NCBI GenBank assembly: GCA_003282145.1
Contig: QBZZ01000016.1
Location: forward strand, 1 to 48,961
Origin: SAR116 cluster bacterium AG-337-N21
Lineage (GTDB): Bacteria; Pseudomonadota; Alphaproteobacteria; Puniceispirillales; Marisalimonadaceae
DNA: 48,961 nt
Direction of reading: 5' to 3'
The notes beneath the pieces were generated by a model. The model did no database searches, was not told the DNA's origin, and worked only from the letters and a program-made list of their open reading frames with translations. Below are positions 8,607-19,014 of this stretch, piece by piece. Numbering within the stretch: position 1 is the stretch's first letter; the number at the start of each line of letters is the position of its first letter. Position numbers and translations under genes: made by a program.

Positions 8607-9201
8607 TATATTTATAAAAAAAATATTATTGGCAGCGGGTAGTAGCAAACGTTATGGGAACAAAAACAAACTTACAGAAAAATTTAAAGGTAAATATTTA
8701 ATACAACACATAATAGACACTTTGTTAAAAGTTTTTGATCCTTGTGAATTACTAGTAGTATTAGGATATGATGCTAAGGTAATTAGGGATTTAATTAATA
8801 ATAAAGATATAAGAATAATTAATAATAAAAAATATAAGAATGGTATTGGAACATCCATAGCGTTAAGTATCCAACATTTAGACATTAATATTTTAGGTGT
8901 AATGATAATCCCTGCAGACATGCCTCTTATATCAGCTGAGGACTTAATTAGATTAGAAAAAGAATTTATAGCACATAACTGTAAAAAAGTTGTTTTGCCA
9001 AAATATAAATACACAATTGGAAATCCAGTTATACTGCCCAAAAGTTATTTCACCACATTAAAAAATCTCAAAGAAGACTTTGGAGCTAAATCTCAAATCA
9101 AAGAAAATGACATAGTAGAAGTAGATTGTGACATTGGTACTGTTTTTGATATAGATACATCTAAAGCATTAGCAAAGGCCAATATATTGGTAAAATATTA
9201 A
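8590..9201 (+). CDS. mocA: Molybdenum cofactor nucleotidyltransferase, MocA-like
   Basis: NTP-transferase of the MobA/MocA group, 203 residues. The nucleotide-binding start is LLAAGSSKRYGNKNKL, the metal-binding region is IIPADMPLIS, and DFGAKS and DIDTSKAL match the conserved C-terminal motifs. MocA attaches CMP to molybdopterin to make the dinucleotide cofactor used by the xanthine dehydrogenase family. The overlap with xdhC supports a role in the same maturation pathway; MobA (GMP transfer) is less likely in this context. Its stop overlaps the convergent typA stop. Confidence 0.85.
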   Translation: MKKYNNIFIKKILLAAGSSKRYGNKNKLTEKFKGKYLIQHIIDTLLKVFDPCELLVVLGYDAKVIRDLINNKDIRIINNKKYKNGIGTSIALSIQHLDINILGVMIIPADMPLISAEDLIRLEKEFIAHNCKKVVLPKYKYTIGNPVILPKSYFTTLKNLKEDFGAKSQIKENDIVEVDCDIGTVFDIDTSKALAKANILVKY

Positions 9202-11042
9202 GAAGCTGCTCTAGCAGCCTTCTTTCTCTCGTGCTCTTTCAAAAATTTCTTTCTAATCCTAATACTTTTAGGCGTAACTTCAACCAACTCATCATCATTG
9301 ATAAATTCTAATGCAAATTCAAGTGTGACTTGTACAGGTGTAGTTAGAGTAACTGCTTCGTCATTTCCTGATGCTCTAACATTCGTAAGTTGTTTACCTT
9401 TTAGAGGGTTTACAACCAAGTCGTTATTTCTACTATGTATTCCGACTATCATACCCTCATAAACCTCAATACCATTTTCAATAATCATTTTACCTCTTTC
9501 TTGAAGATTAAATAATGCATATGGTAGGGCTTTACCTTGACCAATGGAAATAAGGGCACCGTTTCTTCTTCCTGTACGAAGCCCTTGAACTATTGGTCCA
9601 TATTTATCAAAAGTATGATATAATAGGCCAGAACCAGAAGTTAGAGTTAAGAATTCTGATCTAAAGCCTATCAACCCTCTACTTGTCATATTATAATCTA
9701 AGCGAACTCTTCCTTTACCATCAGGTATCATGTCTGATAATTGAGCTTTCCTTTCTCCCATTTTTTCCATTACTTTACCCTGATGAACCTCTTCAACATC
9801 TATGGTAACGTTTTCATATGGTTCTTTTTTCTCATTATCAATTTTTTTAGTAATTACCTCTGGAGAGGATACGCCCATTTCGAAACCTTCTCTTCTCATA
9901 TTTTCGATTAAAATAGATAGATGTAATTCGCCCCGACCAGAAACTCTGAATTTGTCTGGATTGTCTGTGTCTTCAACCCTGAGGGCAACATTTGTTTTTA
10001 ATTCTTGATGTAAACGGTCTCTAATAGATCTGCTTGTAACTAATTTACCTTCTTGTCCTGCAAAAGGGCTATCATTAACTTGTATGATCATACTTAAAGT
10101 AGGTTCATCAACTGAAAGTTTTTCTATACCCACAAATTTTCCAAATTCACATATAGTATCTGATATTTTTAATTCACCTAAACCACTAATTGCTACAATA
10201 TCACCAGCATTGGCCTCATTAACTTCTTGCTTTTCAAGGCCATGGAAATTCATAATTTGTAATACCTTGGCTTGACGAATTTCACCATTGACACTACCAA
10301 CCGATACCTGTTGTCCTTTTTTTAAGTTACCTCTCCTTATTCTACCTGTACCTATCAGTCCAACATAACTTGAATAACTTAATGCAGAGACCTGTATTTG
10401 AAGATCTCCATTAGGATCAACCTTAGGATAGGGAACATTTTTTATGATAGTTTCAAATATAGTATCCATATTATCTGTTTTATTAGACAAATCATCAGTA
10501 GCCCAGCCTTGAATTGCAGAAGCGTATACCACAGGGAAATCTAGTTGATGTTCATCAGCTCCCAACCTATCAAAAAGATCAAATGTTTGATCAAGAACCC
10601 AATCAGGTCTAGCACCGTCTCTGTCAACTTTATTTATAACTACGATAGGTCTAAGTCCTGCTTGAAGAGCTTTTTTAGTAACAAATCCAGTTTGTGGCAT
10701 GGGTCCATCAACTGCATCAACTAGCAATAACACAGAATCTACCATAGAAAGAACTCGTTCAACTTCTCCGCCAAAATCTGCATGACCTGGAGTGTCTACA
10801 ATGTTAATTCTGTATTCTTTCCATCTCAAACCGGTGTTCTTAGATAAGATTGTAATTCCTCGTTCTTTTTCAAGATCATTGGAATCCATAATTCTTTCAA
10901 TTGTTTCAGCATGAGCAGCAAATGTTCCTGATTGATGCAATAAAGTATCAACTAAAGTAGTTTTGCCATGATCAACATGGGCAACTATTGCTATATTTCG
11001 AATTAATTTTATTTTTTCTTCAGCAGATAATTTATTAATCAT
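9198..11042 (-). CDS. typA: Ribosome-associated translational GTPase TypA/BipA
   Basis: EF-G-like GTPase that binds the 70S ribosome and is needed for growth at low temperature or under stress and for efficient 50S assembly. G motifs: G1 AHVDHGKTT (21-29), G2 RGITI (61-65), G3 DTPGH (83-87), G4 NKVD (137-140). EF-Tu-like domain 2, EF-G-like domains and the unique basic C-terminal domain follow. At 614 residues it is full length. The ATG at 11042 has a GAGAT just upstream. The 3' end can fold into a hairpin (9201-9223) that includes the stop region. It is convergent with the mocA-like gene with a 4-base overlap. Confidence 0.97.
   Translation of the reverse strand: MINKLSAEEKIKLIRNIAIVAHVDHGKTTLVDTLLHQSGTFAAHAETIERIMDSNDLEKERGITILSKNTGLRWKEYRINIVDTPGHADFGGEVERVLSMVDSVLLLVDAVDGPMPQTGFVTKKALQAGLRPIVVINKVDRDGARPDWVLDQTFDLFDRLGADEHQLDFPVVYASAIQGWATDDLSNKTDNMDTIFETIIKNVPYPKVDPNGDLQIQVSALSYSSYVGLIGTGRIRRGNLKKGQQVSVGSVNGEIRQAKVLQIMNFHGLEKQEVNEANAGDIVAISGLGELKISDTICEFGKFVGIEKLSVDEPTLSMIIQVNDSPFAGQEGKLVTSRSIRDRLHQELKTNVALRVEDTDNPDKFRVSGRGELHLSILIENMRREGFEMGVSSPEVITKKIDNEKKEPYENVTIDVEEVHQGKVMEKMGERKAQLSDMIPDGKGRVRLDYNMTSRGLIGFRSEFLTLTSGSGLLYHTFDKYGPIVQGLRTGRRNGALISIGQGKALPYALFNLQERGKMIIENGIEVYEGMIVGIHSRNNDLVVNPLKGKQLTNVRASGNDEAVTLTTPVQVTLEFALEFINDDELVEVTPKSIRIRKKFLKEHERKKAARAAS
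9201..9223. terminator. Possible bidirectional terminator at the mocA/typA junction
   Basis: GCTGC-TCTA-GCAGC stem-loop, extended by AGAA/TTCT with one bulged C. Read leftward it ends the typA message and is followed by a T-rich tract; read rightward it follows the mocA stop and leads into TTCTTTCTCTC. It lies inside the last codons of typA (Ala/Lys-rich tail), so part of the symmetry may come from coding. Confidence 0.4.
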
Positions 11043-11157
11043 TTTATCTCATTTTTTTAAGTTAATTTTTCAAGTGTGATTATATAGCTCTTTATCAGAC
11101 CTATTGTCACTAAATTAAATCAATTAAGTAAAATCAATCTAAATAATTTGTTTTATA

Positions 11158-14100
11158 TTATATAAATGAATCTTCTTTGACTTCCAAAATAGGCTTCAAT
11201 TTTTCAGTTTTTAGAGCTAAAGCAAGTAATGGAGGTACCATTAACAAAGTTAAAATAGCAGATGTTGCTAAACCACCAAACACAACTGTGCCAATCCCAC
11301 GATATAATTCGGAACCTGAACCAGGAAAGATAACTAATGGGATCAACCCAAAAAGACTTGTCAAGGTAGACATAAATATTGGCCTAATTCTGTTTCTAGT
11401 TGCCTCAGTTATAGCTTCTGAAATTATCATACTTTCATGTCTTATATGCCATAAGGTTTGCTCTACCATTAGAATAGAATTATTTACAACAATTCCTGCC
11501 AAAATTATAAATCCTAACATTGTCAACATATCCAGAGGTTGAGCTGAAAATTGATTTAAAAAAACTAAACCTAGAACCCCTCCTGCGCCTGCAACTGGAA
11601 CAGTTATCATTATCACAAGTGGAAGAACAAAAGATTTCATAAGTACTGTAAGCAATAAAAATATTACTAAAAGTGCAATCATCACATTATTTTTCATTGC
11701 TATCCAAGTTCGCTCTAACTCACTTGCCGCACCAGAAAGATTTATAGATACACCTTCAGGAATATTTTTAATAGTAGGGTTTATAACTGAATTTTGAAGT
11801 TTCAAAACAGCATTTTCTAAAGAGATACTTTCGTGAGGACGTAACTGTAAAGTTATTACTCTCCTACCAGACAATCTTTTTATCTGCTTTGGAACACCGA
11901 TCAAGTTTATATCAGCAACTTGAGATAATCTTACTATTTCGCCTGTTTTTAAAATTAAAGGTAAATTTTTTATATCATCAATCTTATTATTATTAGCCTT
12001 GTCAGAGGTTAATATAAGTTCTATAAGCCTACCTTCAAATGGTATTTCAATAACCCTAATTCCGTCATTATAAACATCTAAGGACTGAGCGAATTCTTTG
12101 GCAGTCATGCCGATATTGGCAAGTTGTTCTGGAATAGGTTTAATTATTACTTGAGGAGACCCACTTCCCATTTGAGGAACTGAACGAACTTGATGTCCAT
12201 CCTTAGTGGGAAATTGATTTCTAATTAACCTAATAATTTTTTGAGCAGTTGGTTGTATTAATTCTAGAGAGGATCCTGTAATTTCAACCTTTATTACTCT
12301 TGAACCTCCTACAGACCTTCCAAATAATGATGCTTGTTGAGCAAAGGCTCTTGCTCCTGGTTGTAATCTAATAGGCTTCGTAAGCACAGGTAAAATTTCT
12401 TTAACTCTTTCTGGATTATCAGTAGCTGCGCCTGCGAATGCGCCTCCAGAATATGCAACAAAGAAAAAACGTGCAATTTTAGGTTTCCCATATGGACCAT
12501 CATTTTCAGCCTCCCAAAGGGGTTGAGCAGCTCTTTCCATAGCCCGCGATATTTCTAAAGTTGCTTCTTTATTATAACCTGAAGGTACCATTATACGTGC
12601 AAAAACAAAATTTCTGTTCCCATCAGGTAAATAATCAAGTGGAGGAAGAAAAGATGAAATAATAACACCTGCAGTTAAAACTAGACCAAAAACAAATGTA
12701 AGGCCAAATTTAAGAGAGCTTGCAGAGTAAGAAGCATATTTTTCCATTAATTTAGAAAATTTAGAGGCAAAGGCATCTAAAAAAATAATTGAAAAGTTTT
12801 TTGTTTCTTTTGATTCAGAATTTTTCAATATTTTAGCTGCAATTGTTGGTATTAATGTAACAGAAATCATTACTGATATTAATACTGATACAGAAATTGC
12901 AATACCAATATCTCTGAATAATTGGCCAATAGGTAAGTCTAAGAGTAAAATTGGAATAAACACTACAACAGTGGTAAGTGCTGAGCCAAGTATTGGGGCC
13001 CAAACTTGACGTGACCCGTTATATGCTGCCGAAATAGGAGCTATGCCTGATTGTTTCAACCTAAATATATTTTCCTGACTAACAATAGATGCATCAACCA
13101 CCATTCCAACTGCAAAAGCTAATCCTGCTAATGAAATGACATTTACAGACAGACCTAACCAAGAAATAACTACAAACGTACCTATGACAGAGACTGGAAT
13201 GGCTAACATAATTATAAATGTGGGACGAAGACTCCTTAAAAAGAGCATGAGTATACAAATTGCTAAAATTCCACCAATAATAATATTTTGCTGAACTAAT
13301 TTAATAGCCGCATTTATATAAACAGTTTCGTCATAAACATTATTTAGAACGAGTCCTTTTGCAGCAAGTGGTCCATTATTTAACTTATCAATTTCTATTT
13401 TTAAATTTTTAATGATTTCAACTACATTTGAACTTGGCTCTCTAATCACAGCAAAAGTTATGGCATCTTGTCCGTTCATTCTTCTAAAACTAGTTGGCTT
13501 TTTGTAAGACATATAAATCTTTGCAACATCTTTAAGTCTTATATTTATAGATCTACCATCTAGACCTTTTTCAGATCTTAAAATAATATTTTTAGCTGTA
13601 GCAGGTGTATATGAAATGACTTCAGCTCTTAAAGAATAAGTCCTTTTTCCTTCAATTATTTCACCTGCAGTTACTTGAGCAGAGCTTGCTTTTAAGGCCT
13701 CTAGAACACTTGGTATAGACATTGAATACTCAGCTAATTTTTGAGTGTCCAAGGCTACTTTTAGTTCTCTTTTTTGTCCTCCACGAAATGTTATTTCTGA
13801 AATCCCTTCAATACGGGATAATTTTTCTATTATCTCAAACTCAACGAAATCCCCTAAAGTTCCTAAATCGTCAATTTTAGAGCTGGGCAATTTGACCATA
13901 GCCAGTCTTGAAATTGGGCTATCATCTGAATTTGATGTTTTAACAGTTGGACGTTTAGACTCGAAAGGCAAACCATCAATTGCTGATACTTTACTTAAAA
14001 GTTGTATAAGGGCAATATCCATGTCCTGACCAACAGAATATGTTAAAGTAACCCTAGAAGACCCAAATCTACTATCCGACTCTACATTTTCGACCCCTGT

Positions 14101-14325
14101 TAGAGACGTAACTGCCAGCTCAAGCCTAGTAGTTACCTCTCTTTCAACATCTTCTGGAGAAGCCCCAGGCCATGATACCCTTACTTGTAACACTGGCTTG
14201 TCAATGTCAGGTGTCATTTGAATAGGTATTTTTTGGAGTGCTACTGCACCAAAAGCTATAATTAAAAAAACAAAGGCAGCAACTGCGGTAGGTTGCTTGA
14301 TTGCAAGTTTAATTATATTATCCAT
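11158..14325 (-). CDS. RND efflux pump inner-membrane subunit (HAE1 family)
   Basis: AcrB-type proton-driven exporter of 1055 residues: an N-terminal helix, a large periplasmic porter domain, a helix block, a second periplasmic domain and a final helix block. The start (IKQPTAVAAFVFLIIAFG) and QMTPDIDKPVLQV match the family. In helix 4 the motif is GMVVDASIV, with D411 and Ala at the next position, so only one of the two Asp residues of AcrB is present; in helix 10 GIVVNNSILMVEQ has Asn where AcrB has Lys. Both are seen in other RND branches. It would form a tripartite pump with the adaptor encoded just upstream (31-base gap) and an outer-membrane channel encoded elsewhere. Substrate unknown. 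Confidence 0.93.
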   Translation of the reverse strand: MDNIIKLAIKQPTAVAAFVFLIIAFGAVALQKIPIQMTPDIDKPVLQVRVSWPGASPEDVEREVTTRLELAVTSLTGVENVESDSRFGSSRVTLTYSVGQDMDIALIQLLSKVSAIDGLPFESKRPTVKTSNSDDSPISRLAMVKLPSSKIDDLGTLGDFVEFEIIEKLSRIEGISEITFRGGQKRELKVALDTQKLAEYSMSIPSVLEALKASSAQVTAGEIIEGKRTYSLRAEVISYTPATAKNIILRSEKGLDGRSINIRLKDVAKIYMSYKKPTSFRRMNGQDAITFAVIREPSSNVVEIIKNLKIEIDKLNNGPLAAKGLVLNNVYDETVYINAAIKLVQQNIIIGGILAICILMLFLRSLRPTFIIMLAIPVSVIGTFVVISWLGLSVNVISLAGLAFAVGMVVDASIVSQENIFRLKQSGIAPISAAYNGSRQVWAPILGSALTTVVVFIPILLLDLPIGQLFRDIGIAISVSVLISVMISVTLIPTIAAKILKNSESKETKNFSIIFLDAFASKFSKLMEKYASYSASSLKFGLTFVFGLVLTAGVIISSFLPPLDYLPDGNRNFVFARIMVPSGYNKEATLEISRAMERAAQPLWEAENDGPYGKPKIARFFFVAYSGGAFAGAATDNPERVKEILPVLTKPIRLQPGARAFAQQASLFGRSVGGSRVIKVEITGSSLELIQPTAQKIIRLIRNQFPTKDGHQVRSVPQMGSGSPQVIIKPIPEQLANIGMTAKEFAQSLDVYNDGIRVIEIPFEGRLIELILTSDKANNNKIDDIKNLPLILKTGEIVRLSQVADINLIGVPKQIKRLSGRRVITLQLRPHESISLENAVLKLQNSVINPTIKNIPEGVSINLSGAASELERTWIAMKNNVMIALLVIFLLLTVLMKSFVLPLVIMITVPVAGAGGVLGLVFLNQFSAQPLDMLTMLGFIILAGIVVNNSILMVEQTLWHIRHESMIISEAITEATRNRIRPIFMSTLTSLFGLIPLVIFPGSGSELYRGIGTVVFGGLATSAILTLLMVPPLLALALKTEKLKPILEVKEDSFI

Positions 14326-14356
14326 AATTAAATATTTATTCCCTATATTCTTACTA

Positions 14357-15478
14357 TTATTTTTTATTATTTGTTTTTATTTTGATTGTTTGATTTGGCC
14401 TTAAATTTTCGTTCCCTTTAACAACAACTAACTGTCCCTCATTTAAACCTTTTAATATTTCTATTTTATTTCCTACTGAAACTCCTGTTTTGATAAAGCT
14501 TTGTTTCGCCATTCCTTTATCAAAGATATATACTACTTTTTGTTTTCCTTTCGGTATCAATGCATCTTTTGGTATGAGTAATCTACGCTTACTTTCCCCT
14601 ACTGGAATGTATAGTGAAAACCTTGTTCCAGAAGTGTTTAAATTTTTTGGCAAAATTTCATTTAAACTTATTCTGAGTTTTCGTGTGCTAGTTCTCATAT
14701 TTTCTAAATTAACTATACCTCTTACTTTTCCAAAATAACTTGTATTATTATGAATAATTTCTACTTCAGAACCAATTTTTACTATAGATGCTAAATCCGA
14801 TCTTAAATCAGTTTCTATTTCGTTTGATCCATTCCCAACAATGGATGCTAAAACTTGACCTCTAGAAGTTATAGCTCCAATTTTCGCATCAATACTTATA
14901 ATATTTCCATTAACTGGGGATTTAATTTTTGATAAACTTAAATCTTCTTTATTTTTTTCTAATAAAATTTTCAATCTTTTTATGTTATATTTTGCTTTAG
15001 CAATTTGTTCTTGGTTTTGAAGAAGTCTTATATTTACATTATCTAAATTGTCTTGAGTAATAATATTTTGTTTACGAAGATTTTTTGCGTTAGATAATTT
15101 TGATATCCTCAGAGAAAACTGCTTGTTTAAAAAATTTAAAGTTTGCTTTTCATATTTTAGCTCAGCAGATATTTGTTTAATATCTCTAACTATATCTTTT
15201 GAGTTAAGTGTGAAAAGTAAATCATTTTTTTTTACATTATCACCAATTTTAAAATGAATTTTTAGGATTTCTTGATTAATTTTTGAAGATATAATAGTTG
15301 GATTAATAGCAACTGACCTTCCAATAGTATTAGTTTTTTCAGCAATATTGAAAATTTTAACTTTTTTTACTTCTACTAAAGAAGCTCTCTTACTTTTATT
15401 TTTAAGAGCAGATTGAGCGTACAATGGGTAGGATACAAAAACACTTAAGAAAACTATAATAGATATTAAAATTTTCAT
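14357..15478 (-). CDS. RND efflux periplasmic adaptor subunit
   Basis: Membrane-fusion protein of the HlyD/AcrA type, about 373 residues. A signal peptide covers roughly the first 22 residues (start MKILISIIVF, cleavage near YAQS). Then come a barrel-sandwich half, a long alpha-hairpin rich in Lys, Gln and Asn (about 90-190), the second lipoyl-like half (IKSPVNGNIISIDAKIGA) and beta-barrel domains. I place the start at ATG 15478, preceded by GGAT; an in-frame TTG at 15490 is less likely because it overlaps that site. It lacks a lipobox Cys, so it should be a soluble periplasmic protein. It is first in the operon with the pump gene. Confidence 0.9.
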   Translation of the reverse strand: MKILISIIVFLSVFVSYPLYAQSALKNKSKRASLVEVKKVKIFNIAEKTNTIGRSVAINPTIISSKINQEILKIHFKIGDNVKKNDLLFTLNSKDIVRDIKQISAELKYEKQTLNFLNKQFSLRISKLSNAKNLRKQNIITQDNLDNVNIRLLQNQEQIAKAKYNIKRLKILLEKNKEDLSLSKIKSPVNGNIISIDAKIGAITSRGQVLASIVGNGSNEIETDLRSDLASIVKIGSEVEIIHNNTSYFGKVRGIVNLENMRTSTRKLRISLNEILPKNLNTSGTRFSLYIPVGESKRRLLIPKDALIPKGKQKVVYIFDKGMAKQSFIKTGVSVGNKIEILKGLNEGQLVVVKGNENLRPNQTIKIKTNNKK

Positions 15479-15521
15479 ATTTTTATCCAAATTTTTAGGT
15501 GTTTAAAATATCTATATGATA

Positions 15522-17132
15522 TTAAATTTGTGGGCCAGAATCCACGAGTTTTTTGCCATGATCGTCATCGCAGAATTTTTTGAAGTTATTTATAAATAAT
15601 GTTGCTAGATCCTGCGCTTTTTTATTCCAGTTATCTAATGAATCCCAAGTTGATCTAGGATCCAACAAATCTGATGGAACATTTTTTACGCTTTTAGGAA
15701 TTGCAAGATTAAAAATTGGTATGTTGTGTGTTTCAACTTCATTAATTTCATTGCCTAAAATAGAATCTATAATTGCTCTGGTATTTTTTAATGAAATTCT
15801 TTCACCTTTTCCATTCCATCCGGTGTTTACTAAAAATACTTTTGCATTTGCTGCTTTCATTTTTGTGGAGAGAACATTTGAATATCTCGTAGGATGAAGC
15901 ATCAAAAAAGCAGCCCCATAACATGCTGAAAAAGTTGGCTGAGGCTCGGTTATTCCTCTTTCTGTTCCAGCTGTTTTTGCGGTAAATCCTGATAAAAAAT
16001 GATACTCAGCTTGTTCATAAGATAGTATTGACACAGGAGGAAGAACTCCAAATGCATCAGCAGCTAAAAAAATGATTTTTGAGGCATGTTGGCCCTTAGA
16101 AACTGGTTTAACAATATTTTCTATGTGATTGATTGGATAAGAAACTCTGGTATTTTCTGTAACTGAGGTATCAGAGTAATCTACAATACCATTTTCGTTT
16201 ACACTTACATTTTCTAAAAGAGCATCTCTTCTAATAGCTTTGTATATGTCTGGTTCTTTTTCTTTATCTAAGTCTATAGTTTTAGCATAACATCCACCTT
16301 CAAAGTTAAAAACACCTTCTTTGTCCCAACCATGCTCATCATCTCCAATTAATTGTCTTTTTGGATCAGTAGAAAGAGTTGTTTTTCCAGTACCTGACAG
16401 ACCGAAAAATAATGCAACTGAACCGTCATCACCCTTATTAGCTGAGCAGTGCATTGAAGCTATATTTTTTTGAGGTAATAGGTAATTCATTACAGAAAAC
16501 ATTCCTTTTTTCATCTCACCACCATACCAACTGCCTCCAATTATTTGAATATTGTCTGTTAAGTTAAAAGCTATAAATGTCTCTGAATTTAGCCCTTGCT
16601 TTTCAAAGTTTTTGTTTGTTGACTTAGATCCATTCAAAACATAAAAATCAGGAACAAAATTTTTAAGTTCTTCTTCAGTTGGTCTTATGAACATATTTTT
16701 AACAAAGTGAGCTTGCCATGCAACTTCCATTACAAACCTCACACTAAGACAAGTATCTTTGTTAGCTCCACAAAATGCATCAACCACATAAAGTTTTTTA
16801 TTAGAAAGTTGCTTACTGACAATACCATAAAGACTATCCCACGTTTCTTTATCAATTGGTTTATTGTCATTTTTTGAAAATTCTGAAGTCCACCATAAAT
16901 TATTTTTAGTGGTCTCATCTTTTAAAATATATTTATCTTTAGGAGATCTTCCAGTGTAAATACCTGTCATCACATTAACAGCACCGAATTCGGTATTTTG
17001 AACTTTCTCAAAACCCTCTAATTTTGAGGAATTTTCTTCAATATAAAGATGTTCGAAAGACGGATTATAGATAATTTCAGTAATATCTTTTATTCCAATG
17101 TCAATTAATTGCTTTTGTACTTTATTATTCAT
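15522..17132 (-). CDS. pckA: Phosphoenolpyruvate carboxykinase (ATP)
   Basis: Converts oxaloacetate and ATP to phosphoenolpyruvate, CO2 and ADP, the entry step of gluconeogenesis. Numbered from the upstream TTG at 17144, motifs are TGRSPKDKY (64-72), the lysine-bearing [12 protein letters not shown] (206-217), the P-loop [11 protein letters not shown] (248-258) and metal-binding [11 protein letters not shown] (267-277). [16 protein letters not shown] is the usual C-terminal signature. The better start is ATG 17132 with GGAT 5-8 bases upstream, giving 536 residues. It suits a cell that grows on acetate, propionate or amino acids, in line with acs and the propionyl-CoA operon in this window. 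Confidence 0.97.
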   Translation of the reverse strand: MNNKVQKQLIDIGIKDITEIIYNPSFEHLYIEENSSKLEGFEKVQNTEFGAVNVMTGIYTGRSPKDKYILKDETTKNNLWWTSEFSKNDNKPIDKETWDSLYGIVSKQLSNKKLYVVDAFCGANKDTCLSVRFVMEVAWQAHFVKNMFIRPTEEELKNFVPDFYVLNGSKSTNKNFEKQGLNSETFIAFNLTDNIQIIGGSWYGGEMKKGMFSVMNYLLPQKNIASMHCSANKGDDGSVALFFGLSGTGKTTLSTDPKRQLIGDDEHGWDKEGVFNFEGGCYAKTIDLDKEKEPDIYKAIRRDALLENVSVNENGIVDYSDTSVTENTRVSYPINHIENIVKPVSKGQHASKIIFLAADAFGVLPPVSILSYEQAEYHFLSGFTAKTAGTERGITEPQPTFSACYGAAFLMLHPTRYSNVLSTKMKAANAKVFLVNTGWNGKGERISLKNTRAIIDSILGNEINEVETHNIPIFNLAIPKSVKNVPSDLLDPRSTWDSLDNWNKKAQDLATLFINNFKKFCDDDHGKKLVDSGPQI

Positions 17133-17345
17133 TAAATTATCCAAAATCTGTTTTAACGCGTAGGACTAATCTTTATTATTTTAAAAGAAACTTCAAGTTA
17201 ATTATATTAAAAATGGTATATAAAAAATTAAAATTAATGATGTAAAATATTATATTTTCTAATATGTTTTGTTAGGATCGAATTAATTTCAATATATTAA
17301 GATAAATTAAATAATCTTTTGCATAAATTAAAATAAAGTAAAATT

Positions 17346-18464
17346 ATGGAAAAAAATTTGACTATTATAGGTGGAGGTTTTGCCTCTTGGGTGCTAGCAA
17401 GTGTTTTTGCCGAACAAGGTTATTATATCAATTTGTTTGAAGGTAATAGCAAAAACTTTGGATCTCAACAAATATCCCCAAATGGTTGGGTTGCGCTATC
17501 TAATCTAATAAGCCTAAAGAAAATAGAACCATATTTTGAACCCTTTCATGATATCTATTTAAAAAAGTTGAATACCAATCAAAACTTGGAATTTTTAACC
17601 CAGATCAATTTATTAAATAAAACAAATAATTTTGGTTCAATTGAAAGAGAAAGTATAATTAAGATATTCAAAAACCAAACTCTTAAAAATAAATCTGTTA
17701 AGGTTTACAATTCACAGATACAACATATAATTTCTGAAAATAAAACTAATAAGATTATTGATGATAACGGAATAGTTTTTGAAGCAAATCATATAATAGG
17801 TGCAGATGGTATAAATGGTGTATCCAGAAGATTTACTGTGGGATCAAATAATAATAATTTAAACTCAAAAAAAATTTATAGGGCTGTTTCTTTTCAAAAT
17901 AATCCCTACCAATTGACAAAAAAAATTCTTCAAGTTTTATTTCATGACACAGGTTATTTTGTTATTTACCCAACTATAATTAATAAGAAAAAAGCTACTA
18001 ATTTTATTTTTGTACCTACTAATAATAATTTTAGTCCACCAATGATTGATAACAAAATTGTAAATTATTTAATACCTAATGATTTAGATTGGATTACCAC
18101 AACAAGTTCATATAAAAGTGGCGAGAAAACTTCTATTTATAAAAATGGTGTATTCTTATTTGGTGATGCCGCATTCACTATACCTCCCCACTTAGCCCAA
18201 GCAGGTAATCAAATATTAGAAGATGCAGATTTTATAAGAAAAAAATTAACTGAAAATAGTAATTTTAAAGAGATTGTAAATTCTTTTATTAAAGATAGAT
18301 ATCTCAAAAAAAATATCATTGCTGATAAATCTTCAATGATTGGTAAAGTATTTAGTGCTCAAAAATTAGTTGGAAATTTAAGAAACTTATGTATTAAATC
18401 AGATAATATCGATTTTCTTGACTACGTACTCAATCCTATATGGAAAAATAAAAATTATGAATAA
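17346..18464 (+). CDS. FAD-dependent oxidoreductase, UbiH/salicylate-hydroxylase-like
   Basis: Group A flavoprotein monooxygenase-like protein of 372 residues. The N-terminal dinucleotide fold has GGGFAS at 9-14, with Ser in place of the last Gly of GxGxxG, and E32 at the end of the second strand to hold the ribose. The DG motif is GADGINGVSR (152-161) and the second FAD motif is FGDAAFTIPPHLAQAG (272-287). The middle is rich in Asn and Lys. Likely reactions are hydroxylation or oxidation of an aromatic or other small substrate with NAD(P)H; the substrate is not evident. There is no good ribosome site before ATG 17346. The stop overlaps the start of the glutathione peroxidase gene by 8 bases. 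Confidence 0.8.
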   Translation: MEKNLTIIGGGFASWVLASVFAEQGYYINLFEGNSKNFGSQQISPNGWVALSNLISLKKIEPYFEPFHDIYLKKLNTNQNLEFLTQINLLNKTNNFGSIERESIIKIFKNQTLKNKSVKVYNSQIQHIISENKTNKIIDDNGIVFEANHIIGADGINGVSRRFTVGSNNNNLNSKKIYRAVSFQNNPYQLTKKILQVLFHDTGYFVIYPTIINKKKATNFIFVPTNNNFSPPMIDNKIVNYLIPNDLDWITTTSSYKSGEKTSIYKNGVFLFGDAAFTIPPHLAQAGNQILEDADFIRKKLTENSNFKEIVNSFIKDRYLKKNIIADKSSMIGKVFSAQKLVGNLRNLCIKSDNIDFLDYVLNPIWKNKNYE

Positions 18465-19014
18465 GACATTAATATTTTTTTTAATAATAATTGGAATTTC
18501 AATGATTAACAAAGTTAGTGCTAATGCATATAAGTATAGTTTCACATCAATTGATGGGAAGGTTATAAATTTGAAAGAGTTTAAGGGAAAACCAATTTTG
18601 ATAGTGAATACAGCCTCACTTTGTGGTTTTACTAATCAATATAAAGATATTGAATCACTTCATGACGCGTATAAAGAACTTGACTTGATAGTGTTAGGTA
18701 TACCTTCTAATGATTTTGGCAATCAGGAATTATCTTCAAACGCTAAAGTTAAAGAATTTTGTACAACAAATTTTGACATTAGTTTTTTATTATCCGAAAT
18801 AACTAAAATAAAAGGGCAAAATGGGCATCCTTTTTTTAAATGGGTAAAAAAGGAAGCTGGTTTTCTAGCTTTCCCAAAATGGAATTTCTATAAATATTTA
18901 GTTAATCGTAAAGGCGAATTAGTATCATGGTATTCAAGCACAACAAATCCTATGTCAGAAAAAATTAAAACAGAAGTTAAAAAGTTAATAAACGCAAATA
19001 AAAAGCCATCATAA
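18457..19014 (+). CDS. Exported glutathione peroxidase-family protein
   Basis: Thiol peroxidase of the glutathione peroxidase fold, 185 residues. A Sec signal peptide (hydrophobic core about 4-16, SANA near 21-24) places it in the periplasm. The catalytic tetrad is visible: C56 in NTASLCGFT (Cys, not selenocysteine), Q90 in PSNDFGNQE, and W142-N143 in PKWNFYKYLV. Such Cys enzymes usually use thioredoxin-like donors rather than glutathione and reduce hydrogen peroxide or lipid peroxides. I chose ATG 18457, which gives a clean signal peptide; a TTG at 18418 in the same frame lies deep in the upstream gene. It is translationally coupled to the FAD enzyme and ends in a strong terminator. Confidence 0.93.
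   Translation: MNKTLIFFLIIIGISMINKVSANAYKYSFTSIDGKVINLKEFKGKPILIVNTASLCGFTNQYKDIESLHDAYKELDLIVLGIPSNDFGNQELSSNAKVKEFCTTNFDISFLLSEITKIKGQNGHPFFKWVKKEAGFLAFPKWNFYKYLVNRKGELVSWYSSTTNPMSEKIKTEVKKLINANKKPS

Noticed and set aside
17244-17258. Palindrome AAAATAT-T-ATATTTT in the pckA / flavoprotein gap
   Set aside because: Only A and T in a very AT-rich 213-base gap, so chance is the simplest explanation. I see no gene or RNA in that gap.
18418-18456. Longer glutathione peroxidase starting at TTG 18418
   Set aside because: It would put 13 polar residues before the signal peptide; ATG 18457 gives a normal one.
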